Origin: Thermocrinis sp.
GTDB lineage: Bacteria > Aquificota > Aquificia > Aquificales > Aquificaceae
Reading direction: 5' to 3'
Length of the DNA stretch: 18,128 nucleotides
NCBI GenBank assembly: GCA_009903855.1
Contig: WYEK01000053.1
Span: 1 to 18,128, forward strand
The notes under the pieces are model-generated. The model had not been told where the DNA came from, ran no database searches, and worked only from the letters and a program-made list of their open reading frames with translations. Each line of letters starts with the position of its first letter. Position 1 is the first letter of the stretch. The position numbers and the translations under genes were made by a program. Below are positions 1 to 6,442 of the stretch, piece after piece.

Positions 1-1
1 A

Positions 2-826
2 GCAAGGCTCGCCATAGAGAAGTTTGGCTTTATACACTTTTTGACCTACACCAACTGGGACCCTGTGCAAGAGGACTTTGGCGCCGCCACCATGATCTTT
101 GGTACGGTGGTTAGCACCATTCTCTCTATGCTCATCGCCGCACCCGTTGCCATAGGTATAGCCATATTCATCACCGAGCTGGCACCCAAATGGTTTAAAC
201 CCATAGTCTCCACTGCGGTGGAACTCTTGGCAGCCATTCCAAGCATCATATACGGACTTTGGGGCTTTTTTATCCTTACTCCCATAATGGCAACCAAAGT
301 GGAGCCTTGGCTCCAAGACAATCTGGGAGATGTGCCCCTCATAGGAAAGCTCTTTCAGGGTGCGCCCACCGGCGTTGATGTATTGACCACCAGTCTTGTG
401 CTCTCCATAATGATCATACCCTTTATGGCTTCTGTTGTGAGGGATGCCTTTAACATGGTCCCTCCCATAATGAAGGAGTCCGCCTACGGGCTTGGGGCTA
501 CCAAGTGGGAGGTTATAAGGCAGGTGGTAATTCCCTACACCGCATCGGGCATAGCGGGCGGTTTAATTCTGTCCGCAGGAAGGGCTCTGGGAGAGACTAT
601 GGCGGTGACCTTTTTGGCAGGAAATAACCCACAGATCCCCAAGTCTCTTTTAGACTCTTTCACCACCATAACCGTTGCCCTGGCAAACCAATTCACAGAA
701 GCAGACACGGATATTTATCTTTCCGCCCTCTACTATGTGGGGCTGTTGCTCTACTTGGTCTCCTTTACCATGCTCGGTATTGCCAAGTTTATGGTGCTAA
801 GGCTTGAAAAGAGGTGGAAGACATGA
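2..826 (+). CDS. pstC: Phosphate ABC transporter permease PstC (5' end missing)
   Basis: Inner-membrane permease of the high-affinity phosphate importer PstSCAB; with PstA it forms the channel energised by PstB. The frame is open to the window's left edge (first visible residues ARLAIEKFGFIHFL), so the N-terminus lies outside; the TTG at 41 is internal and not the start. Visible PstC hallmarks are the WDPVQEDFGA segment, IAIFITELAP, the VELLAAIPSIIYGLWG membrane segment, and the EAA-type cytoplasmic loop (SAYGLGATKWEVI) followed by GRALGETMAV, which contacts the ATPase. Several hydrophobic membrane spans are evident. The TGA stop overlaps the pstA ATG (ATGA), indicating translational coupling. 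pstS would be expected upstream, beyond the edge. Family assignment is secure from the paired neighbours. Confidence 0.95.
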   Translation, partial: ARLAIEKFGFIHFLTYTNWDPVQEDFGAATMIFGTVVSTILSMLIAAPVAIGIAIFITELAPKWFKPIVSTAVELLAAIPSIIYGLWGFFILTPIMATKVEPWLQDNLGDVPLIGKLFQGAPTGVDVLTTSLVLSIMIIPFMASVVRDAFNMVPPIMKESAYGLGATKWEVIRQVVIPYTASGIAGGLILSAGRALGETMAVTFLAGNNPQIPKSLLDSFTTITVALANQFTEADTDIYLSALYYVGLLLYLVSFTMLGIAKFMVLRLEKRWKT

Positions 827-1710
827 GCAGGAAAACCCGCAGAAAGCTCTTTAGCAACTTTATGCTTTTTGTATCCTTCCTTACCGCCGTCTATGGAATT
901 TTTTGGCTCTTTTGGATCCTTGGCAGTCTTTTTATAAATGGCTTTAAGTATCTTCGTCCAGAGCTTATCTATTTGGACCCCACACCACCAGGTCAGGAGG
1001 GTGGAGGTCTAAGACCTGCCTTTGTGGGACACCTGATCATCACCTCCCTTGCCACCGTAATAGGGGTTCCCATGGGCATAATGGCTGGTATATACTTTGC
1101 GGAATACGGAAGGAACAGCAAGTTCTTCATGACCATCAGACAGATCACAGACATAATGGTTAGCACCCCTTCAATCTTGATGGGTGCGGTGGTTTATGCG
1201 GTACTGGTAAAACCCGTAGGACACTTTAACGGCTTTTCTGGTGCGGTTGCCTTGGCACTCTTGATGCTACCCGTTATTGCCATCACCACCGACGAGATGC
1301 TAAAGTTGGTCCCAAAAGAAATGAGAGAAGCGGCATACGCTCTGGGAGCTTACAAATGGCAAGTTATAAAGGATGTGGTCATGAGGGCGGCAAAGGTGGG
1401 AATAATGACGGGTGTGATCCTTGGCGTTGCCCGTATTGCAGGAGAAACTGCACCCTTGCTCTTTACCTCCTTCAACAACAACGTTTTGACCTTTGACCTT
1501 AGGGACCCGATGGCATCCTTGACTGTAACCATGTTCAACTACGTAATGGGGCCTTACCACTACTGGCACCAACAAGCTTGGGCTGCGGCATTTATACTAA
1601 CCATGGGAGTCCTGCTGCTTTCCATATGGGCAAAGGTTTTACTCCACAGAAACCTACTTGAACCTCTTTTTTATATAGTGCGCTCCATAGCAGGTAAGAA
1701 AGGAGGATAA
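823..1710 (+). CDS. pstA: Phosphate ABC transporter permease PstA
   Basis: Second inner-membrane permease subunit of the Pst phosphate importer. The ATG at 823 is preferred over an in-frame GTG at 814: it overlaps the pstC stop as ATGA and has a GAGGTGG Shine-Dalgarno at 811-817. The protein is about 295 residues, normal for PstA. It opens with a basic N-terminus and a strongly hydrophobic span, then an extracytoplasmic segment (PELIYLDPTPPGQEGG), the IITSLATVIGVPMGIMAGIY span, a VSTPSILMGAVVYA span, and the EAA loop (REAAYALGAYKWQVI) followed by ARIAGETAPLL, which engages PstB. The stop is followed three bases later by the pstB ATG, so pstC-pstA-pstB form one operon. Confidence 0.95.
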   Translation: MSRKTRRKLFSNFMLFVSFLTAVYGIFWLFWILGSLFINGFKYLRPELIYLDPTPPGQEGGGLRPAFVGHLIITSLATVIGVPMGIMAGIYFAEYGRNSKFFMTIRQITDIMVSTPSILMGAVVYAVLVKPVGHFNGFSGAVALALLMLPVIAITTDEMLKLVPKEMREAAYALGAYKWQVIKDVVMRAAKVGIMTGVILGVARIAGETAPLLFTSFNNNVLTFDLRDPMASLTVTMFNYVMGPYHYWHQQAWAAAFILTMGVLLLSIWAKVLLHRNLLEPLFYIVRSIAGKKGG

Positions 1711-1713
1711 ACT

Positions 1714-2481
1714 ATGATAGAGACTCAGACCGCTTTAAAGACCCGCATGGAAGTTAAAAACCTCAACTTCTATTACGGTTTCAACCAAGCCCTCAAAAAC
1801 ATAAACATGCCCATATACGACAGGAAGGTAACCGCCCTCATTGGACCCTCCGGCTGTGGAAAGACCACCCTTCTGAGATGTCTTAACCGTATGCATGACC
1901 TGTATCCTGGCAACAGATACGAGGGAGATATCCTCCTTGACGGCGAAAGCATATTCAACATGGATGTCATAGAACTCAGAAGTAGAGTGGGTATGGTCTT
2001 CCAAAAGCCCACACCATTCCCCATGTCCATTTTTGACAATGTAGCCTTTGGTCTAAGACTGAAGGGTATAAAGGGTACCGAGCTAAAGGACAGAGTGGAA
2101 AAGGCCTTAAAAGACGCTGCCCTCTGGGACGAAGTCAAAGACAGGCTCAAAGACAGTGCCTTCTCCCTCTCGGGAGGACAACAGCAGAGGCTATGTATAG
2201 CCAGGGCTATTGCAGTGGAGCCAGAAGTTTTACTTTTTGACGAGCCCACCTCCGCCTTGGACCCCATATCCACCGCCAAAATAGAGGAGCTCATAGTGGA
2301 ACTCAAAAAGAAGATCACCATAGTGATCGTCACCCACAACATGCAACAGGCTGCGAGAATATCCGACTATACGGGCTTTATGTATTTAGGTGAGCTCATA
2401 GAGTTCAACCCCACAGAAAAGATATTCACCAAGCCCGACGAAAAGCTCACGGAGGACTATGTGACGGGAAGGTTTGGCTAA
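1714..2481 (+). CDS. pstB: Phosphate ABC transporter ATP-binding protein PstB
   Basis: Cytoplasmic ATPase that drives phosphate import through PstC/PstA. At 255 residues it is the usual PstB length. Walker A is GPSGCGKTT at residues 44-52, followed by the PstB-typical LLRCLNRMHDL; the Q-loop lies in VFQKPTPFPMS, the ABC signature is LSGGQQQR, Walker B plus catalytic Glu is VLLFDEPTSALDP, and the switch His is in VTHNMQQA. The start has an AGGAGG Shine-Dalgarno at 1701-1706, seven bases from the ATG. No phoU follows; instead the last 35 bases overlap the 3' end of a convergent - strand gene. PhoU, if present in this organism, must be elsewhere. Confidence 0.97.
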   Translation: MIETQTALKTRMEVKNLNFYYGFNQALKNINMPIYDRKVTALIGPSGCGKTTLLRCLNRMHDLYPGNRYEGDILLDGESIFNMDVIELRSRVGMVFQKPTPFPMSIFDNVAFGLRLKGIKGTELKDRVEKALKDAALWDEVKDRLKDSAFSLSGGQQQRLCIARAIAVEPEVLLFDEPTSALDPISTAKIEELIVELKKKITIVIVTHNMQQAARISDYTGFMYLGELIEFNPTEKIFTKPDEKLTEDYVTGRFG

Positions 2482-3211
2482 GCCTTAGCCTTCCCTCCAG
2501 ATCTTTTATAAACTGGTAAGCGGTCCTTCCGGAAAAACTGCCCCTTTCGGTAGCCCAAAGGAGCGCCCTTTCTTCCAACTCCTGCTGAGGAATAGATATT
2601 CCCCTCTCCCTTGCGTAAGCCTTCACGATCTCTAGATATTGTGCTTTGTCAAAGGAGAAAAAGCCAAGCCTAAGCCCAAACCTTTCCACCAACGATATCA
2701 TCTCTCTGTGGTCTTCCTCTGGGAACTTTCCATCCCTTTCCCTGTTTGCTACAATGTTCCTGCGGTTGGATGTAGCATACACCAGTATGTTTTCCGGCCT
2801 TTCTTCTACGTCCCCATCCAGCATGGACTTTAAAAGCCTGTATTGGTCTTCCTCAGGTTCAAAGGAAAGGTCATCAAAGAAGAGAATAAAGCGTTTTTTA
2901 CTGTCTCTGAGCAGTTCGTAGAGCTGTGATAGGTCTTCCACCTGAGCCTTATAAACTTGGATGAGCCTCAATCCTTCTTTGCCAAAGAGTGTTAGCATAG
3001 ATTTCACAAGGGAGGACTTTCCTGTTCCCCTGTCTCCCCAAAGGAGGGCATCGTTGGCAGGATAGCCTTTTACAAACTGTAGGGTATTTCTTTTAAGCTC
3101 CTCCTTTTGCCTATCTATAAAGAGAAGGCTTTCAAAGCTTGGCAGGTGCGGATGTGCTATAGGCTGGAGTTTACCATCTTTGAACCTGAAGGCTAAAAAC
3201 TCTTCAAACAT
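2447..3211 (-). CDS. DUF815-type AAA+ ATPase
   Basis: Predicted cytoplasmic AAA+ ATPase of the DUF815 family (254 residues), whose cellular role is not established. The family pattern is clear: N-terminal FLAFRF followed by the LQPIAHPHLPSFESLL region, a conserved RNTLQFVKGYPANDALLWGDRGTGKSS block with Walker A at about residues 59-66, Walker B FILFFDDL at 108-115, and a sensor-1 YATSNRRN at 145-152, followed by a C-terminal lid helix region. The open frame extends upstream to 3514, but that extension is antisense to the lipoprotein gene and lacks family character, so the ATG at 3211 is chosen. No Shine-Dalgarno is visible; a -10-like TAAACT lies seven bases before the ATG. The 3' end overlaps pstB. 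Confidence 0.85.
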   Translation of the reverse strand: MFEEFLAFRFKDGKLQPIAHPHLPSFESLLFIDRQKEELKRNTLQFVKGYPANDALLWGDRGTGKSSLVKSMLTLFGKEGLRLIQVYKAQVEDLSQLYELLRDSKKRFILFFDDLSFEPEEDQYRLLKSMLDGDVEERPENILVYATSNRRNIVANRERDGKFPEEDHREMISLVERFGLRLGFFSFDKAQYLEIVKAYARERGISIPQQELEERALLWATERGSFSGRTAYQFIKDLEGRLRLSQTFPSHSPP

Positions 3212-3236
3212 AGCAAATAGTTTAAAATAAAGTTCT
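3212..3236. promoter_or_regulatory. 25-base divergent start region (ATPase gene / lipoprotein gene)
   Basis: Only 25 bases separate the two divergent start codons. On + a TAAAAT hexamer (3223-3228) ends eight bases before the lipoprotein ATG; on - a TAAACT (3224-3219) ends seven bases before the ATPase ATG. Neither side has a Shine-Dalgarno sequence or a convincing -35. Both mRNAs could start at or next to the AUG. The two -10 elements overlap, so the promoters may exclude each other. This is an inference from sequence only. Confidence 0.45.
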
Positions 3237-3974
3237 ATGAGAAAGAATATTCTTTTCCTTTGCTTTTTACTTTCTTCCTGCGGTGCAGTTACCCAAGAGG
3301 AGTTAAACGCCAGATTAGCCCAGATCAACAGACGTATAGAAAAACTGGAGGAAGAGCAGAAAACCATTAGAGCCCAGCAGATAAAGACTGAAGAGAGAGT
3401 GGATGCCCTATCACAGAATTTGGCAAGCTTAAGGCTTGAGATGGAAAGATTGAGGGTAGAGGGGAGAACCAGTTCACCACAGTATACCCCATCAAAGCCA
3501 GAAAGTGCACCCAAATCCCAACCTGCAAAGGTAGAAGGACAGCCTAGAACGCAACCCCAAGAAGGACAAAGAGGTGTAGAGGCTACTTCTTCCGACTACG
3601 AAAAGGAATACAAGTCCGCCCTTGACCTGTACAACCTAAGACAGCTAAATCAGGCAAAGGAGAAGTTTATTGAGTTCATAAGAAAAAATCCAAAGACTCC
3701 TCTTACGGATAACGCATACCTTTGGCTAGGTATTATTTATAGAGATTTGGGAGATAATGCTAGAGCGGAGGCGGTGTGGCGCACCTTGGAAGAAAGGTGC
3801 AAAAGGGGAGAAATGGTGGATTGCAACAAACTGCCCTCTGTTTACTTACAGTTGGCAAGGCTCTACGAAGCACAGGGAAACAACGAGAAGGCAAAGGAAT
3901 ATTACGAGGCAATCCTGAGGGAATTCCCTCTTTCGGAGGAAGCGGAGATAGCAAAGAAAAAGCTTGGTAGATAA
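3237..3974 (+). CDS. CpoB/YbgF-like lipoprotein with coiled coil and TPR repeats
   Basis: Predicted lipid-anchored envelope protein of 245 residues. Residues 1-14 form a short signal peptide ending in the lipobox LLSSC, with Cys15 as the lipidated residue. Residues about 18-75 are a Glu/Arg/Lys/Gln-rich heptad segment (coiled coil), followed by a low-complexity Pro/Gln/Ser linker (about 78-118), then helical TPR-like repeats from 120 to the end (SALDLYNLRQLNQAKEKF; YLWLGIIYRDLGDNARAE; LQLARLYEAQGNNEKAKEYY). This coiled coil-linker-TPR order is that of CpoB/YbgF, a Tol-Pal-associated periplasmic protein, although classical CpoB is soluble rather than a lipoprotein, and no tol genes are visible here. 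The exact orthology is therefore tentative. Confidence 0.75.
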   Translation: MRKNILFLCFLLSSCGAVTQEELNARLAQINRRIEKLEEEQKTIRAQQIKTEERVDALSQNLASLRLEMERLRVEGRTSSPQYTPSKPESAPKSQPAKVEGQPRTQPQEGQRGVEATSSDYEKEYKSALDLYNLRQLNQAKEKFIEFIRKNPKTPLTDNAYLWLGIIYRDLGDNARAEAVWRTLEERCKRGEMVDCNKLPSVYLQLARLYEAQGNNEKAKEYYEAILREFPLSEEAEIAKKKLGR

Positions 3975-3997
3975 AGTCCTATTTCTAAGCTTTGGCT

Positions 3998-6292
3998 TCA
4001 TGGCTTTTCCAAAAAGACCACCGAGACACCCGCTCCCCCTTCCCTTGGGTATCCCTCCCTACGAAAAACTACTAAATCTGAACCTTCCAAAAAGTCCTCC
4101 ACCACCCTTTTCAAAACTCCAGTGCCGTGGATAACCTTTACGCTCTTTATCCCAAGTGCCTTGGCCTCCTTCAAGAAGGCCTCAAGTTTATAAAGGGCTT
4201 CCTCCGTGCTAAGTCCTATTAGATTTATCTCTGTGGGAAATCTTTTGTTAACTTCAATGGAGTATTCCTCCTGCTCTACTACGGGTGGAGGTGCTTTCTT
4301 TAGCTTTTGTTTTTCCACCCAAGCCTTTACACCACCAAAGGACACTTGCACTTTGTCCTCCCTTACCTCCAGAACCCTTCCCTTTGAGCCCATAAACTCC
4401 ACCCAATCGCCCACCTTTACCGGTTCCTCCTTCAGTTCTTTCATGACCTCTTGCTTTTTTTCCTTAACAAACTGCTTTATCTTTTGCCTTTCCCTTGCGC
4501 TTTTTAAAAGCTCCTCCGCCTCTCTTTCTATCTCCTGTAAATACTGCAAAGCCCGAGACATTCCCTCCCTGTAAGCCTTTTCCTTGACCTCCTCCGAAAG
4601 GGCAAGCAAGGACGAATATTCCGCCTTCATTCTTTCCAACTCTTCCTTTGCCTGCTCCACTTCTTTTAGCTTTTTCTGATATTCCTTTATTAGCTCTTCT
4701 AAGTCTTCCTTAGCCTTTGAGAATCTTTCAAACTCTGCGGGCATCTTCTTGCGGGCATATTCCAAAACCTCTTCTGGCATACCAAACCTTTTGGCGATCT
4801 CAAAGGCCATACTGCTACCTACTGCGTCGTAAAGAATATGGTATGTGGGCTCTAAGGTTTCTTTGTCAAAGGACACGCTGGCGGGTGTGTAGTAATCAGA
4901 TTCCAAAGCGTAAAGCTTGACGGGTGTATGGTGTGTTGTGGCAAAGACATAGGCATTTTTGTCCTTTAAATACTCGAGGACACCTATGCTCAGGGCAGAA
5001 CCCTCCATGGGGTCCGTGCCTGCACCCAGCTCGTCCAAAAGCACCAAGCTTTTTTCATTAACCAGTGGTAAAAACTCTGCCAAGTTTGAGACATGAGCAG
5101 AAAAGGTAGAAAGGTTCTGCTCTATGCTCTGTTCATCTCCTATGTCTGTGTATATGCCTTCAAAAACCGGCAACTCTCCCTCCTCTATAGGGATGGGCAA
5201 TGCAAGCTGGAACATGAGGGCACACAGCCCAAGGGTCTTTAGGGCTACCGTCTTTCCCCCCGTGTTGGGACCAGTAAGGACGAGCCCTTTCTTACCCTCA
5301 ATCTTTATGTCTATAGGCACCACATAGTCCTTGGTGAATACCAAAAGGGGATGCCTGACGGACTTTAAAAAAATCTTAGCATTCGAAAGCTTTGGAAACT
5401 TGCCCCCTATCTCCTTGCTAAAGCGGGCTACCGCCTTTAGGTAATCCAGCTTTAGCAGGGTGTAGTAGGCAGACATAAGTTTTGAGCTGAACTCTCCTAT
5501 GTAGGAGGTGATCCGCTTTAGAACCTTTTTGACCTCCTCTTCCTCCTCTTCCTTCAATACTACAAGGCGGTTGTTTAATTCCACCACACTGTGAGGTTCC
5601 AAGTAGGTGGTGTATCCGGAAGACGAAGTGCCATGCACTATGCCTACGATCTTGTTGATCTCCGTAGTCTTTACGGGCAAAACATAGCGGTTGTTCCTTA
5701 TGGTTATGATCCTATCTGAGAGAAGCCTGTCTGCATCGGGACGGTTGAGGATGTTTTCCAACCTTTTGGTGACCTCCTTTTCTAAATCCCTGATCTTCTT
5801 TCTGATGGTTGCTAACTCTTGGCTGGCACTGTCTTTAACAAAGCCCCTCTGGTCTATGGTGCTCTCTATGATGCCTTCTATCTGCGGAAAGTGATAGAGG
5901 GTTTTTAGAAGGTTTCCCAAACCCTTCCTAAGGGGCACATGGGCACCAAGGGCTTTTCTTGCATCCCTTATGAGTTTTATAACTTTGTATATCTCTAATA
6001 TTTCCTCCAAGCTGAGGGTTGCATCCTGCAGGACGGATTTTTTTACATAGGGCTCTATGTCTCCAAAGGGATAAAGAGTCAAAGATTCCTCCACCGCAAG
6101 AAAGTCCTCCACCAGCTGAATTTCTTGCCTTAGCCCTTCCACATCTGTGTAAGGTTTTAGAGTTTGCAAGAATTTCTCCGTTGCCTTTGAATTGAAGTAT
6201 CCCTTGAGCCTCTCAAAGACCTTCCATAGCTCTAAGTGGGAAAAGTCCTTCTCCCTCACAGAGAAAAATTTTATATGCAACTTCCCTTCCAT
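3998..6292 (-). CDS. mutS2: MutS2: ribosome-splitting / recombination-suppressing ATPase with Smr domain
   Basis: MutS2-family protein of 764 residues; members bind branched DNA and, in some bacteria, rescue collided ribosomes. In order: N-terminal core/lever helices (1-330), the MutS ATPase with Walker A GPNTGGKT at 341-348, Walker B LVLLDE at 416-421 followed by LGAGTDP, and the ATTHH switch at 451-455; a long charged coiled coil (about 520-620); a KOW-like segment (VGDWVEFMGSKGRV, 627-640); and a C-terminal Smr domain (about 685-764). There is no mismatch-recognition N-terminal domain, as expected for MutS2. The Smr domain keeps HGTG (722-725) but reads INLIG where LDLRG is usual. The ATG at 6292 is chosen; the open frame extends to 6382 but that part is not protein-like. 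A weak GGCGGA precedes the ATG. Confidence 0.95.
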   Translation of the reverse strand: MEGKLHIKFFSVREKDFSHLELWKVFERLKGYFNSKATEKFLQTLKPYTDVEGLRQEIQLVEDFLAVEESLTLYPFGDIEPYVKKSVLQDATLSLEEILEIYKVIKLIRDARKALGAHVPLRKGLGNLLKTLYHFPQIEGIIESTIDQRGFVKDSASQELATIRKKIRDLEKEVTKRLENILNRPDADRLLSDRIITIRNNRYVLPVKTTEINKIVGIVHGTSSSGYTTYLEPHSVVELNNRLVVLKEEEEEEVKKVLKRITSYIGEFSSKLMSAYYTLLKLDYLKAVARFSKEIGGKFPKLSNAKIFLKSVRHPLLVFTKDYVVPIDIKIEGKKGLVLTGPNTGGKTVALKTLGLCALMFQLALPIPIEEGELPVFEGIYTDIGDEQSIEQNLSTFSAHVSNLAEFLPLVNEKSLVLLDELGAGTDPMEGSALSIGVLEYLKDKNAYVFATTHHTPVKLYALESDYYTPASVSFDKETLEPTYHILYDAVGSSMAFEIAKRFGMPEEVLEYARKKMPAEFERFSKAKEDLEELIKEYQKKLKEVEQAKEELERMKAEYSSLLALSEEVKEKAYREGMSRALQYLQEIEREAEELLKSARERQKIKQFVKEKKQEVMKELKEEPVKVGDWVEFMGSKGRVLEVREDKVQVSFGGVKAWVEKQKLKKAPPPVVEQEEYSIEVNKRFPTEINLIGLSTEEALYKLEAFLKEAKALGIKSVKVIHGTGVLKRVVEDFLEGSDLVVFRREGYPREGGAGVSVVFLEKP

Positions 6293-6327
6293 AAAAATCC
6301 GCCAAGACTTCTGTGTGTTAATTAAAC

Positions 6328-6356
6328 TTGACTTTAAACTGAAATTAACGTAAAAT
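6328..6356 (+). promoter_or_regulatory. Sigma-70 type promoter of the receptor gene
   Basis: TTGACT at 6328-6333, a 17-base spacer, and TAAAAT at 6351-6356. The predicted start would fall near 6363, shortly before a strong Shine-Dalgarno at 6372-6379. This is a near-consensus promoter placed correctly for the receptor gene, which indicates that the gene was expressed with an upstream start at about 6386. Confidence 0.6.
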
Positions 6357-6385
6357 AATGACAGTATTAACAAAGGAGGCAAGAC

Positions 6386-6436
6386 GTAAAGAAGGCATTT
6401 TTGCTGACCGCCATAGTATCTTTTGGCTACGCCTAG
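6386..6436 (+). other. Remnant signal peptide of the receptor: GTA at start position, in-frame TAG at the end
   Basis: In the same frame as the receptor, 6386-6433 reads (V)KKAFLLTAIVSFGYA, a textbook signal peptide: two lysines, a hydrophobic core, and an A-x-A-like end after Tyr-Ala. An AAAGGAGG Shine-Dalgarno (6372-6379) is six bases before the first codon, which is GTA, not ATG/GTG/TTG. The codon directly after the predicted cleavage site is TAG (6434-6436), where many receptors have Gln. One change each (GTG to GTA, CAG to TAG) would explain both; both are C:G to T:A transitions. As written, the exported form cannot be made by standard rules. Confidence 0.8.
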
Positions 6437-6442
6437 GAGATT

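Noticed and set aside
3212..3514. N-terminal extension of the DUF815 frame up to 3514
   Set aside because: It is antisense to the lipoprotein coding region, Ser/Leu-rich without family features; family similarity begins at the Met at 3211.
3957..3997. Possible terminator (AAAGCTT ... AAGCTTT) after the lipoprotein gene
   Set aside because: The loop is long (about 20 bases), the stem is A/T-rich and partly coding, and no T-run follows.
6293..6382. 30-residue N-terminal extension of MutS2
   Set aside because: Overlaps the receptor promoter and reads through A/T-rich intergenic sequence; the MEGKLH start gives a normal family length.
6434..6436. TAG as a sense codon (code change or pyrrolysine)
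   Set aside because: No other gene here needs TAG to be read, and nothing in the window supports a changed code; a nonsense mutation is simpler.
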